This document shows positions 28,389-40,490 of a stretch of DNA of 64,000 nt, one piece after another; position 1 is the first letter of the stretch; each line of letters opens with the position of its first letter. A program made the translations under genes and the position numbers. This DNA is from Dichotomocladium elegans (taxonomy: Eukaryota > Mucoromycota > Mucoromycetes > Mucorales > Lichtheimiaceae), in contig JAIXMN010000002.1 in the NCBI GenBank assembly GCA_025716815.1, positions 186,001-250,000 of the forward strand, written 5' to 3'. The notes beneath the pieces were generated by a model. That model saw only the letters and a list, made by a program, of their open reading frames with translations, was not told the origin of the DNA and did not search any database.

Positions 28389-29987
28389 TTAATCGGAATC
28401 CATGACAGGTTCCGTCGTAAATTGATCGATGGTGTCAAGATCGAGGATGAAGTCCTCGCCTATGAATCCGATTTTTCCAAAGACGTCCGACATGTTTCTG
28501 GCCTTGATTAGATCTACTTCCTGAGGCACATGCAATTCTGGGTGGTTCTCACGGAGCTTCTCGGAGAACATGCGCCAGACGGCCGGTCCGTCCTTGGATG
28601 TGGGGATGTCGATATCCATGATACCGAGCACGCCGTAAATGGTATCGATGGAGTAGGTCGCTCTGCGTGTGCATGTTGCAAATACATTAAGATAGAGCTT
28701 TTGAACCCTGCTGGTTCCGATCTGGATTTCGGATTCCATACTGAGTCCAAAGGTGAGCACCGCCTCGAGTAACTTTCGATAGTCGCGATACACGCGGGCC
28801 AGAATGGGATCCACCTCGTCGTAAAATTCGATCAACTGCCGCGGTGTCATGTGCTCTTTTTCTTTAGACCAGTCGCTCGAGTTGCGCGCTATCTCCCGCT
28901 GTCTTCTGTAGGCTAATGTCGCCACTTTTAGCCAGATGATCAATGTCTTTCTTGCAACCTCAAAAGAGGATGTCTCCCCCGAATCGAAATCATCATCGTT
29001 CTCTCCCTTTAGGGTCCGCACCAGGACACTGGGTGACAAAGCAGATTCCTGGAAAGTCCAGACACGAGTCATCCATTGACTGCCGAGAATAGCAGGTATC
29101 GCCTCTGTATATTCCGCAAGGCCAAAAGCGTCCCATCGTTCCTTATCGCGCGCGCGTTTTATCTCGGTGATCGTAATATACTCTGGGCTCTCAGGAGCGT
29201 GTTCAAAGAGCTCGTCGTCGAGGACCTCGTCCGAGCATTTGCTATAATGTCTAAAAAGCTTCATATCATGCGGATTTTTTTTCAGGTTATTCCACCATCT
29301 GTGGATCGACTCGGATTTACTATGTCTATTCACATACAGAGAAATAAGCATGGAACATCCCTTCCCCTTTTCCTTGTTGCTTGAAATCACGTACTTCTTG
29401 GTGGAAATATGATCCAGATATTTTAAAACATGTTCGTCAAGTTCGTCCTCTATGATGCGAGCATGCTGGTACAGCGTATAGAGCTTATATCCGAATGCTT
29501 GACAGGGTTCACCGAGCAATGCGTAACATTTTTCGCAGAACCTGTAAATATCGCCCATGATCACCAGTGGGGAATTTGACTGGGCGCAAAAGACATCGAC
29601 CCACCAGTAACTGCTGTGAAGAAGAAAGAGCTCGGTGATCTCGGCTCGCTTGCCGGGGTTGACTTTGGCGGTCACCACCTTGCCTGTATCGGCGCTAATC
29701 ACGCCTGCATCGTCCCACACGATCCAGCCTTCGGGAGGACCCCAGAGATGCGAGAGGCAGTTCCACCCTTTATTCGAGACGTCCTCTGCTATGGCCGGAT
29801 CGAGAGCAGGCGTCACGATCGTCAAGGACTCGATTTCGGCCGGTATCCATGTTGTGAGCACTACCTTGATGAGATGAAAGCTCGGATCCTTGAGGAGGTT
29901 TTCGCGTTTTTCTTCAAAAGATTCGATCCCGTTCATCCTCCTAACCGAATGGAAAGTTGAGCAAGGAAGGACAGCAAGTGGGGACAA
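28389..29987 (-). CDS. HET (heterokaryon-incompatibility) domain protein
   Basis: Single-exon gene of 532 codons, unusual among its intron-rich neighbours. The N-terminal half has WNCLSHLWGPPEGWIVWDD, then SSYWWVDVFCAQSNSPLVIM and DIYRFCEKCYALLGEP, the pattern of the HET domain (core, W-x-D-x-x-C-I-x-Q-like block, and M-x-x-I-Y-x-x-A-like block). The third block is SQWMTRVWTFQESALSPSVL. The C-terminal half reads as helical with FATCTRRATYSIDTIYGVLG, the usual post-HET segment, and ends TTEPVMDSD. HET domains act in non-self recognition and cell death in filamentous fungi, but many copies have no tested role. A nearby Met (29936 region) could be an alternative start. No partner gene such as a NACHT or patatin protein is adjacent. 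Confidence 0.85.
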   Translation of the reverse strand: MSPLAVLPCSTFHSVRRMNGIESFEEKRENLLKDPSFHLIKVVLTTWIPAEIESLTIVTPALDPAIAEDVSNKGWNCLSHLWGPPEGWIVWDDAGVISADTGKVVTAKVNPGKRAEITELFLLHSSYWWVDVFCAQSNSPLVIMGDIYRFCEKCYALLGEPCQAFGYKLYTLYQHARIIEDELDEHVLKYLDHISTKKYVISSNKEKGKGCSMLISLYVNRHSKSESIHRWWNNLKKNPHDMKLFRHYSKCSDEVLDDELFEHAPESPEYITITEIKRARDKERWDAFGLAEYTEAIPAILGSQWMTRVWTFQESALSPSVLVRTLKGENDDDFDSGETSSFEVARKTLIIWLKVATLAYRRQREIARNSSDWSKEKEHMTPRQLIEFYDEVDPILARVYRDYRKLLEAVLTFGLSMESEIQIGTSRVQKLYLNVFATCTRRATYSIDTIYGVLGIMDIDIPTSKDGPAVWRMFSEKLRENHPELHVPQEVDLIKARNMSDVFGKIGFIGEDFILDLDTIDQFTTEPVMDSD

Positions 29988-31050
29988 GCTGCGGGAGTAT
30001 GCCTTCTACTTATATTGCTATCTACAATATGTGACACACGCACACACACACAGAGAGAGAGGGAGCGGTGATACCAAGATGAGTTACGTACCAATGTTCT
30101 CCATGTTCCTCGACGAGTTTGGTAGTGATCGTTAATCTCATCTAAATAGGAAATCGGGTTGGCACTCTCTGAGGATGACCTAAAATTGCTTCATCATAAA
30201 GTAGGCAAAGATTCGCGCTATATAGAGTGTCTGCGTTGGTTTATGTGGCGAAACACGGCACGGCTTTGGTGCTGCAGCATGTGGCTTCCCGCGTATCACA
30301 ACACACACAAATGCGAAAACTGGGACGGGGGTTGAAAAGGCGGCTATTAAATAAGTACTACGCCCCTTTTGCTTTCTCTCAAAGGCAATTGTCACCCTTG
30401 ATCGATCAATGATCTGTATCAAAGAGACACATGCCCAAAGGCTCCTCGGCATTGTAATTGCCAAATCGGGGTGTGGATATCTCTCTCTTCATAAATGATG
30501 CTGAACTGAAGAGGACGGACATGCACTTTAGCAGGACATGATGGACTCTACACCTATACATAGCCGCCAGATGGTTTCTTCCCAGCCACCTAGTAACGAA
30601 TTATCACATGGTTTTTTCCGGGTACAGGTGTGCAGCACGGCACAACAACTATCACTTGACATAATTCACTTTTGTTGATTAAGCCAGTCCGTTCTGATGA
30701 CGCAGAGAAGGAGAAAAAAAAATGAGTCGGTTATGACAAATCACTTTAGGGCAACTTGGGGAGCATGAGCTCGTCCTCAAGGGCTAAACCCCCCCCCAAT
30801 TGAGGCTCATCGCAGAAGAAAAAATGATTACCCTCTAGGAGCCATTTCTTAAAACGGCATTAATATCCACAAACCGGCTGTAGCGACAGCTGTTTGGGGA
30901 GGCGATGCTGATGCTGTTTATGCTCAGGTGATAACCTAAGCATGGCCAATGCACTACGTTCCCCCTCCTCCTTTCGCACCGTCATGTTCTTCTCATTCTC
31001 TTCCCTCTACCTCCTTTGCTATCTTGTCAAAACTCCTTCATTCAGTCGCT
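29988..31050. other. Intergenic between HET and F-box genes
   Basis: Divergent promoter region. Contains a short (CA)n/(GA)n tract near 30036-30065, a C-run near 30790 and pyrimidine-rich leader sequence before 31051. No gene seen. Confidence 0.4.
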
Positions 31051-32616
31051 ATGGACTTGATACCGCTCGAGATCCTTTCAGAGATCTTTGCCAAGCTGAC
31101 ATTACACGATTGGCTGCATTGCATCCAAGTATGCCGATCATGGCGCACCATCGTCCCCATGGCGGTTGACGATCTCATTATCTGCCGAGAGGAGTGCAAC
31201 CGGGGCTTGATTAGTCAGATACACCACTTTAAGATGATTCGCTCAGCAACGTTCCGTTGCGTCCCGGCTAAAAGTCTGTGCGTTGCACTCGACCGCCTAT
31301 CGCCCTGTCGGATAAATCAATTAGGTACCACATCCAATAAGAAGCACACATTTTCTTTACGCTGAGTTAAACTTGGGGGGGGTGTGTGTGGCTGTTGGCC
31401 ATCTACATATGTACTAGCTATTGATCAGGTGCTGTTCAAATCCATGGATGACATCCTCAGACAGCATCTATGGACACGTCAGCTCGAGTCACTGGCGCTG
31501 ATAAAACCGCTTAATGCTGAGCTGGAGATTGACTTGTTTGAAGACATTCTTGCGGTATGCCCAAAGCTAATCCACTTTAGCTATCAACATCACCCACGGA
31601 GCAGGCGCCTGAAGATTGAAGCAGGGCCGACGGGCCCCATCGCTCAGACAAATCTTGTATCCCTCTCGTTATCGACCTCCCTAACGTATGAACAAGTCGT
31701 ATGCCTTCTGCAATCTAGCCCGGGACTCCAGATGCTCAAGCTTTCGTTCGCTAAGCCGATTGAACCGCAGTTGGTATTGTCATTCTGCCCATACATGGCC
31801 TACCTGCACCTTGGCTCTTTTGACTGGCTCCCGGGATCCTTGGAGTGGAGCAACAGGCCCATCGAGAGAGGACTACGGTATCTGTGTCTTTCCAACACGT
31901 CGCGTTCGACGACTGCATTTTTATCAGAGCATGTTGCGACGCTAGAGATATTGCACCTGCCCATTGTCCATCTGCCGATCTCCTTTCCATCGAGGCGGCT
32001 CAGGGTCCTGTCATGCGATGCATCTCAGGATCGGCACGGCATCCTCGATGATTTATTACTCCAAGGGCCCTCAGGGATCCGCGAGCTGCACCTGCACCAC
32101 ATCATACCGACTGCTTCCCTATCGAGGGCAATACATCGGCTAGCACCCACACTCACCACGCTCCAGCTCACAGTGCAGTATGAATCCGACGACATGGTTC
32201 TCCTCGAAATGCTCGCTTTTCTTCCCAATCTTACTACCCTTTCCTACCAATGCCAGGCCATCAGCGCCACCAAACTCGAAACGCTCGCCAAAGTCAAATC
32301 GCTTCAGGTTCTCTCCGTCAAAAGCATCGAGTACGCACCCCTCGTGTCCCTCACCTGCCTTGAGGAACTCAGGGTGCTACGAAGGATCGAGCTCTGGCGC
32401 ATGGCCTACTTTTCACTCGAGCCGCTAACACATCTCGAACAACTCGAGTCTATTCAGCTGCAGTGGTGCGTGGCGCCGGTGGGCATCCGATTGCTTGCCG
32501 AAAAAGCGCCCCGCCACTTGAAGAAAATGGGATTCGAGAAGTGCAGTGCGGTGTCCTACGAAGATATACCAGATAACGTGCTCGTCGATAGAGGAATTTC
32601 CATTGTCATCGAGTAA
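31051..32616 (+). CDS. F-box / leucine-rich-repeat protein
   Basis: Substrate-recognition type subunit of an SCF ubiquitin ligase. From the ATG at 31051, MDLIPLEILSEIFAKLTLHD followed by WLHCIQVCRSWRTIV is a standard F-box. One intron (about 31324 to 31417) joins INQL to AIDQVLFKSMDDILRQHLW. The rest is a series of leucine-rich repeats (LESLALIKPL, LVSLSLSTSL, LQMLKLSFAK, LRYLCLSNTS, LEILHLPIVH, LTTLQLTVQY, LTTLSYQCQA, LQVLSVKSIE, LEELRVLRRIEL, LESIQLQWCVAP) ending near LLAEKAPRHLKKMGFEKCS. The upstream Met codons at 30949 give only a Pro/Ser-rich extension and were not used. The target is unknown. Confidence 0.88.
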
Positions 32617-33608
32617 TTGTGAACGCCTCAGTGACCGTATATAGCCACCTAACTACACACACATACACGCATTCATCCCATCTCTTGACTATTTCATTCA
32701 TCCGTACCAACAATCCCCTCTCCCACTCCTTGCAGAGAATAATCGGCTGAGCCGAATAATAATAAAGATTCAGCCCTCCTACCATAAACAGACCGGCGTT
32801 ATCCTTCTGGGAATTCAACGGCCTTGTGCAGACAGATAATAAGCAGGAAATGCCTTTTAATGTTCTATTGTATGGGCGATCGTTGCATGCCACTATTTCA
32901 ACTACATAGGGATAATGCCTCTATTAGCCCAAAGAACGTATAAGATGGATCGTTTTGCGATTTCACTGTTCTCCGTAGAACCACACACATTGTAGAAAGT
33001 TCCGGTGTTTAACGCTCAAATGTTTTACCATAATGGAAAGAACATGCTTGCAATGGCCTCAGTGATACGAAAGGTTGGAACATTTGCGCACCCAGCGTCT
33101 GTCCGTCTCTCCGGAAACTGTGGATGTGTCTCAGGCCCACCGTGCCCCTCGAGCATAGTTTACAGCAAAAAAAAAAAAAAAAATAGAACGAGCAGGGCAA
33201 AATCGTTGCCCATACATTTGCCGCCATGAAACACGATGCATGGTATATTTTACGTATCCATCTGCTATGACAAAGCGGCGTAGGGATGACAGGAGCCATG
33301 AAATTGGCATCCGGTTTCAATGTCGCAGGCTTCTCCGCTCATTCTCGCATGGAGGAGGATGCATCCTTGGGCACTCGTGAATTTTATGTCTTGCGCTGAC
33401 ATGGATCGCAGGATGGTTATGCAACCACACACATGCCCCACTTCAGCTCCAGGTGGGGTGGGCAGAAGATAAAAAAGATGTCGAGAGCGTGCAAACGGAA
33501 AAAATGCCCAACTTTTTTTTTTTTTTGTGCGCGACTCGTGATTGCTGACAAGGAAAAAAAAAAAGAAGGGGGGGGATTTCTTCGCTCCAACATTGTTGGG
33601 TCCGTGCC
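32617..33608. other. Intergenic
   Basis: No gene supported. Contains A-run near 33167-33183, T-run near 33513 and A/G runs near 33555-33578 just before the SET gene. Confidence 0.4.
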
Positions 33609-34317
33609 ATGTTCCGCGATCTTAAAACGATCCCGGCTCCATCGGGATGGACACCCGAGGTAAAGTACATTGACAAGCTCCTCTGGTCTCCCCAAGTGCC
33701 TCCTCCGGTCAAGATGAGTTTTGAGCCCAAGCCGGGGGCCAAGGCCGAGGCAGAGACCCTTCAGACAACGCGGTTCTTGAATGATAATGTCAACATTCGC
33801 GGCACCGGCTTCCCCACGACAAAAGAACAGCGCCGCAACGTCAAGATCAAGCGCATCACCGATCCATCGCACCCATGCTGCGGTGCTTACGGGCTCTTTG
33901 CAGCCCAGACATTGCAGCCTCGCCAACTTATATTGGACTACCTCGGCGTGGTCGAATATAAAACATATGATCCCGCTTCGGATTATGTACTCAGACTGGG
34001 CACAGATCTGTCCATTGATGCTGCAAAGTATGGCAATGAGGCCCGCTTTTGCAATGACTTTCGTGGCGTCGGACCAGGTCCTAATGTATGCTTCCTAAAC
34101 TACATGGACGAGCACACTCGGCAGATTCGAGTCGGTATCTTCGTGCTGGGAAACAACAAGATTAGAAAAGGCGATGAGCTGGTAAGAAGAGGGCTGAGGT
34201 GAAAAACACGAAAAGGCTGACTTGAGCAACCGCCAACAGCTTGTCACGTATGGCAAGTCGTTTTGGACAAACCGCGGCATGGACATTCATCAACAACATC
34301 ATTCTCAGCGAAAATAG
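33609..34317 (+). CDS. SET-domain protein
   Basis: Short SET-domain protein, probably a lysine methyltransferase. Exon 1 carries a poorly conserved leader, then CGAYGLFAAQTLQPRQLILD and YLGVVEYKTYD (the N-terminal G-x-G-like and Y-x-G elements), SDYVLRLGTDLSIDA and EARFCNDFRGVGPGPNVCFL, which stands where canonical SET domains read R-F-I-N-H-S-C-x-P-N. It continues RVGIFVLGNNKIRKGDEL. After one intron (donor at 34183, acceptor near 34240) it ends LVTYGKSFWTNRGMD, the final conserved Tyr motif, with the stop at 34317. The replacement of N-H-S-C by N-D-F-R resembles divergent fungal and choanozoan SET families. The substrate is unknown. It converges on RTF1. Confidence 0.8.
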
Positions 34318-34528
34318 CTGCATGTGGCTCTTTCACCTACATTCACATCGGACAAGACGCTTTATACATGTTTTGTTTTGTTTTTAGTTTAGAAGGGAAG
34401 GTTGATCTGAGATGCTACACGCCGATACATGGATCCATAATCTAATTTGGGCATATTCCTCTCCCTTTTTTTTTTAAATACAGTCAATCATCTATTCGCG
34501 AGAGTCTTCCTCCCCTCCTATTGAGCAC

Positions 34529-36047
34529 TTACTTCATCTTTTTGAACTTCTTCTGCCACTGGAGATACTCAGCCTGCGTCTCCTTATCCCGTAACCTATC
34601 CGTCTTGCTCTGCACATTCATTACTGGTTCTACTGGTGCCAGAGGCCGTTGCTCCTTGCGTTGCTGCATATCCGTCTCCACTTCTTCCTTGAGCATATCA
34701 AGTTTGCGTACAATCTCGCGCGCCATGTTTTCGTCCTGCAGGGTCTTTGCGTGCTCTAGCTTGGAGAGCAGAACGGCTTGCTCCATCGACACATTCACCT
34801 TACGTCCTGCTACCTGCTGCTTCTTTTCGATCATGGCCGCCACTTCCTTATCATTCAACACATAGTTGCTTGCCTCTTGGATGTCTGCAATCTTGTTCTG
34901 CACCAGCTCAAGATCTGGGAGCGGCACATGATCGTATTCAAGGGTGTTTATGTAACGATTGTACTCTGACTGGGACAATGGTCGGTTAGAGATGATGTCC
35001 ATCGAGAAAACTCTCTCTGCACCTCCGTGCTTCAGCTTGAATGCTTGGTTCGATGACACGCTGTCTGAGATCTTGTATGTCTTATGCCATGGCACGACAT
35101 CTGAAGGTTCCGATCAGGAAGGGCTAAACCAAACTGCATCTTCATAGTCTTTCTTACCAATGACCTGGCAAAGTCTGTATACAGGGGTCTTGTTGTCGTC
35201 GCCGATATACACACGTACCATTGCACCTGTATGTTCATTTAACGCATCGTTCCAAGCTGCGCTGGTCTGAAAGCACTTACCGATCACTGTCTTTTCAAAA
35301 TAGGGTGCATAGAGCCAACGCTCGATTTGTTCGCGCCGCAAGACAATTGCTTGAATCTCATCCAGCGTCGGTGTTCTCTTCTTCGCCTATGTGACTCCAA
35401 GTCATAAGCGATAGCTTCTTTTGTCGGCGTAAGCATTACCTTATGCTCTGCTCGCGCTTCGGTATCTTCTTCGTCAGTATATTCACCTCCACTCTCATCA
35501 CTATATCGGTTCCGCTTGCGTTCAGGTGTTGGTGATCGGCGGTGCCGCTTACTTCGGCTCTTGCTCTTTTCCTCACGCCTTCGCGCCAGTTCATTCAGTG
35601 CTTGTGAGGTACCGCTCCCTTTGGCGCGCGTCGAGCCTTGTGATCATAGAAAATTCAATGTCTCACGCAGTAAGACATGCTGTCATTCGGTTCTGCATTT
35701 TTACTCACGTCGGGTTGTATCTTCACGTCGACCATCGCTCAATAGCTTGCGCACCTCGAGTCGTTCAAGATTGCGCTGTCTTTCCTCCGAACGTTCATTC
35801 AAGATTCGCTCACGCTCAACTTCGGGAAGGGCCATGAGGCTGCGTGTGTATGTTGGGAATAAATTCAATATGATCGTTCATGGGATGTACATAGCCTTCA
35901 TCGATCCAATTACCGTTGTCGGTCCTCCTCATCTTTGTAAAGATCAGGGCCATATTCATCGACTCCATCGTCATCAGAGCGAGCGCCGCTGGATGGCCCT
36001 CCACTGTCCACCAATTCGAGAATCAAATCGTCAATGTCTTTGCTCAT
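34529..36047 (-). CDS. RTF1: Paf1-complex subunit Rtf1 (Plus3 domain)
   Basis: Elongation factor of the Paf1 complex; in other eukaryotes its HMD region stimulates H2B ubiquitination and the Plus3 domain binds phosphorylated Spt5. The N-terminus MSKDIDDLILELVDSGG is followed by an acidic stretch (DDDGVDEYGPDLYKDEED), basic and Arg/Ser-rich exons (ARRREEKSKSRSKRHRR), and an acidic linker before AKKRTPTLDEIQAIVLRREQ. The Plus3 domain reads IERWLYAPYFEKTVIG, GAMVRVYIGDDNKTPVYRLC, YKISDSVSSNQAFKLKHGGA and ERVFSMDIISNRPLSQSEY. The C-terminal part is coiled-coil (QNKIADIQEASNYVLNDKEV) and ends KKFKKMK. Start ATG at 36047; several introns of 60-100 bases. Confidence 0.93.
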
Positions 36048-36307
36048 TGTGAAAGGAAGAGAATGCTCGGTACAATTCTTTTATCGGGAAAAAAAATAAG
36101 TGTAGAATCGACGCACACGCACACACACAGACACACAAAGCGGGAAGAGGGCGGCGCCGCAGGGAGTTCCAATCGCCGCAAATTTTTGGTAGACCGGCCC
36201 CATACGCACATACACATACACGCATGCCGCTCGCATTCGAACATGCCCAGTGGTAGTGCCAGCATTATCATTTTTCAATTTAAAAGTAGCGTGCAGTGTG
36301 TCCATCC

Positions 36308-37436
36308 ATGTTTCTGCTGGCGCTTGCTGTCGTTATTTTGTACTTGGTACCACTGTTCGCTATCAATGTTTATGTGACCGTTGTCGAGGGTGATCTTCCC
36401 TTGATTCTGACCTGTCCACACGGAGGGTTGCTGAAACCCCGGTCCATCCCAGACCGGACTCCTACGCCAGGTACGGTGTTGATCAATGACGGCTATACGA
36501 TCGACACGACATTTGCGATTGCCAGTGCGTTAAGTACCTTGCACGATGGGAGCCGGCAGCCCTATCTTGTTGTCTGCAATGTGGCTCGCATCAAGGTGGA
36601 TGTGAATCGAAGAATGGACGAGGGTACGGATTCAAAAGAGGGTGGTATTGCCTGGAAAGTACGAATAAGGTTTTTCTTAAAAAAAAAAAACAACGAGAGT
36701 TGGAGGGGGGGAGCAAGGCGAAGGCAAATGAACAGCTAATGCGCTTCATGACTTTTTCTTCTAGGCATATCATGACTCACTTCAGACATTGATCAAAAGC
36801 GCCCTGCTTCGCTATGGATACGTTCTTTTATTGGATATTCATGGTAATGGAATTTGGTTTACAATCGAGTTTCAACCCGGGAACGGGAGATGATGGAATG
36901 AGCGTTGCGCGCGTGTATATGTGTGTGCGCACACACACATGACATTGACTACTTATCCAGGACACGGTGCCGACCACGGAAAGGTCGAATTGGGCTACCT
37001 GCTCAGGAAAGATGAGCTGGCATCGATGCGCGACCCCGATAAAATGAACAGCGCAGTGCTGACACGATCGTCCATTCGTCATTTGGCGCATCGCACAGCC
37101 ATACCCGCCCCGCATGAGCTCTTGCGAGGTAATGGGTCCATGGGTCAGCTCATGGAGAAGGCGCATCGCCAGATTCGCACGATGCCATCTCCCTCACATC
37201 TCTATCCCGAGGAACATGAACGTTACTTTCGAGGAGGGTATACGACCCAGGTATACGCAGCAGTGACCGGACTGGATGTGATCCAGATCGAGCTGCCTAG
37301 ACATTTGCGCTTCACGCCGCAGGGCCGACATAACGCAGCTACTGCAATTGCTGAAGCAGCCACCCTTCTCATGGACCAGCACTATTGCCACCCCGGACTC
37401 AGCCGACAGCAATTCCCAATCCAACCTAAACTTTAA
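36308..37436 (+). CDS. N-formylglutamate amidohydrolase-like protein with N-terminal membrane anchor
   Basis: Begins with a hydrophobic segment, MFLLALAVVILYLVPLFAIN, that should act as signal or anchor. The body has LILTCPHGGLLKPRSIP, TIDTTFAIASALSTL, PYLVVCNVARIKVDVNR and, after the first intron, AYHDSLQTLIKSALLRYG. LLLDIHG is split by the second intron from GHGADHGKVELGYL. Further on are HERYFRGGYTTQVYA and VIQIELPRHLRF. These correspond to the FGase/DUF-type metallohydrolase fold (H-G-G, D-x-H-G and I-E-x-x-R motifs, with His/Glu/Asp metal ligands). Bacterial relatives release glutamate from N-formylglutamate in histidine breakdown; the extracytoplasmic location here argues for a different substrate. 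Start at 36308 is the first ATG; upstream only GTG is in frame. It is convergent with the Zn2Cys6 gene. Confidence 0.82.
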
Positions 37437-37675
37437 TTTGCGGCTATGAACGGAGGAAATGCCTCATTTCGGTCCGAAGGCCCGGGGGGTTGTTTGGCCC
37501 GTTTCGTGAATTTAAATACAAAACGAGAAAAATATGTCTTTTTCGGAATTCAAGGGGGGAAGAATCAAGGCGTTTTTAGGGGGTTGAGTGGGGCAACTCA
37601 AAGCACACTGTGCCTCAACTTTGATTTATACAGTATTACAAAAAGATATACAACAGCCGTCTCGGCCACAATTAT

Positions 37676-40490
37676 CTACGAGTGAGGAGGCAGTTCGGGG
37701 TGATCAACTGCTGAGTGAGTCAGAAAGACCGACCAGTCATTCCATGCGTAAGGGGACTGAAGCGGAGAAGGGGATGCGACAAGAGAGGTAGTAATAGCGG
37801 AACCACCTGGGGGTATTGGAAGCTGGGAAACGGGGCTGTGTTGGTGTTGCAGAACTTGTGGTGCAATAAAAGTCGGGGGCGATTCTATGGATGGGTGGTG
37901 CTGAAGATGATGCTGGTGACGTTGTGGTTGATGATAAAAATTCATGGATAATTGGGATGTCTCTGGCTGCGGCAGGAAATAAGAAGACGCCTGGGCGTGT
38001 GACGAGATGGATGCAGTTACGTCAGGGCGAATGTCAGAAGTGATGCCGCCGAGAACAGAGCAATTGATCATCCGCTGTTCAAATACTTGGCCTGACTTGG
38101 GGTATTCTTCGCCTGCAATGGGGTGTGGTGGGGTTGCATCCGACAGTAAGCTTGGCCGAGGAACCATTTGTTGCTGGTGCTGATACTGGTACTGTGGTTG
38201 CGGCAGTGATAGCTGAGATTGCGATGGCGCCGGAGATATCTCATTTATGGTAATAAGCATTTGAAGGATCTCGATAGCGCGCGGTGCAGAACATAAATCA
38301 TTGTGTAACTTGAGGAGAGACAAAGACTCCTCCAGCTTCTCTTGGTTATGCACTGATAGCCGGTCTTGCAACAGGTTCGACAGGTGGACGAGAGATGACT
38401 GAAACATGGCGTAGACGAAGCACGTGGGTAAACAGAAAGAAAGGTTAGGCTCGGTGGGCGGCGTCTTATGCTGCCGGAGGATTGAAGAGATATTGCCAGC
38501 CGCGTCAGCGCAGGCTCTGCGGGACTCTGTTATAATCGACTGCAAGTCCGGAAACTGAACAGGAGATAGTTGGATGAATGGGCGATGGAGTAAGAGGACA
38601 ATGGTGTTGTAAAAGACCTGCAGATGAACTGCGTGGGAAAACGTTTTTCAGTTTTGCGTTTTGCCGAAGTGTTCTATCTTGCCCTGAAATCACAGTATTT
38701 ACCTTTCTGGGAAATTGGTAACTCTGAACCATCCATAGGTTCGTCAAGGGAAGCGCGCCAATTTTTCAATCGCCGATCCAAGACGACCAAGATGGTAGGA
38801 TCATCCAGTCCAGCGTTGCAGTTCGAACGCTTGGCCTTTGGCGCGTAGAGTGCTTTGAGCACGCGCCCGAGAATTTCCGATAGTTTAATGAGCAACAAAA
38901 AATGGCGGTAAATTGGTTCCCCCGAAGGTCCCGCATCCGTAACCTTGTAAGGTGATGGCATAGCCGTGTCAAAGTCGCGATCAAGTATGGTCAGCGGCTT
39001 TCCTGCTCTTGCGCCCATCCAGCGATCGAGCACGTAGCATGCATGAAATACCCGATGACGTGTCTCAATCTCAGACAAAGGAAGCTTCCACTTTGCGCAC
39101 GACCGGTGAAGACCCAAATCCTGAGCCATCCTGATCGCTGTACCAAGTGTGAACCATTGAATCGACTCGACATCGCCTTCATCCATATCCAAATACAGCG
39201 TCATGAGAATCCCGACCTGAACATAGCACAGACGGGAACGCATTGGGTCACGCAGCCGCTTCATGACCTTGCGAAAGTAAAGATCAGCAAATTCGTCTGC
39301 ACCCTTCTCCTTGAAATGCAGAGCTGCATAGCGGAAGGCAAGGGCCAGAATGGCCCAGACAAGAATTGTCGGAGGAGAAGGGTTATTGTGGCGATACTGA
39401 TCCATAAACTTGGACTCATTGATGATGGGTAAGAAGGAGTGATAATGTGAGAAATAACTACGAAGGTGTGGTAGCATAGAGTCAATTGCGCTGCCTCACT
39501 TTGCAAAAAAGAGACCTACAGTCCAATCATCTTGTCCAACATGTGATTTGCGGGCCGTTTGATAACGGTCGGGGATCGAGGAGGGTGGGAACGCCTTTGG
39601 TCAAAGATGGCTGAACGCATCGAGAGTCCCACATCAAGCCGGACGTCTGTCTTGCCCGACTCGGATGTGCGCACAATCATCAGTTCATCTTGGGCCATCA
39701 TCTGAATAACAAGGTCGTCGCGCCCAGGCCAGCAAATATACGGTTTGGATTTAAAGATATCATGGTCCACCAGCTGAAGGCCTGCCGAGTGGCCCGTATA
39801 TTTGATCGAGTCGTAGTCCCGCATTTTAAAAGACATTTCAGATGCAGGCGCGAACTCATCGTCATCGTCTTCTTCTGATGACGATGAATCTGACGACTCT
39901 GTCGGCTGTAATGTGAGTGGTGGCGATGATGATGTGCTATGTATAGCACTTTTGTTCCGAGGTTGTCGTCGTCCCTGCTGCTGCTGCTGGTGCGTGTTAC
40001 GGTCGAAGCAAAAGTCGTTGCGCTCAAGATCTTTGAGCGACATGTTCGTGAGAGATACAAGAAGCCGTTCCATCTTTCTACATCGCTTCTCAAGGTTATC
40101 TACATAGCTATCCAACTGGTTCAGAACACTTGGGACTGATTGACTGGTAAGGGTGGAAACTTACACGCTCGGAGGGCCTCGTTTTTTACGGACGCTCTGA
40201 AACTCACATGTATAGCCCCACTACATAAAATTCCTGTAAGTCATCTGCAATCGGATCTACTTGAACGTTTGCCTTACAGCTCTACAGTTCGAGCAGGGAA
40301 TTGAGGTATCTGCATCGCAGCGAGACTTGCGTTTCCGGCAAAAGTCGCAACTTCGTTTTGCTCGTGTGCGCTTGAGTGGAGGTGCGGCACCGATGATGGA
40401 GGGAGTAGGTGTTGGCAGGTCTTGGCTACGGCTATAAAAGTGCGGCGACGCTGTTGATGATGATACTGGAGAACAATGCAAGCTATTCAT
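37676..40490 (-). CDS. Zn2Cys6 transcription factor with fungal-specific TF domain
   Basis: The N-terminus (ATG at 40490) carries KRSCDFCRKRKSRCDADTSI then PCSNCRA. The sixth cysteine comes from the next exon, WGYTCEFQSVRKKRGPPS, completing a Zn2Cys6 cluster with basic residues for CGG-type half sites. A short helix YVDNLEKRCRKMERLLVSLT can serve in dimerisation. Next come Gln-, Ser- and Asp/Glu-rich linkers, then the fungal-specific TF domain: HYHSFLPIINESKFMDQYRH, LGTAIRMAQDLGLHRSCAKW, IETRHRVFHACYVLDRWMGA and AGKPLTILDRDFDTAMPSPY. The C-terminal exon is rich in Gln, Pro, Ser and His (about 37700-38200), as in activation domains. About five introns. Target genes unknown. Confidence 0.9.
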
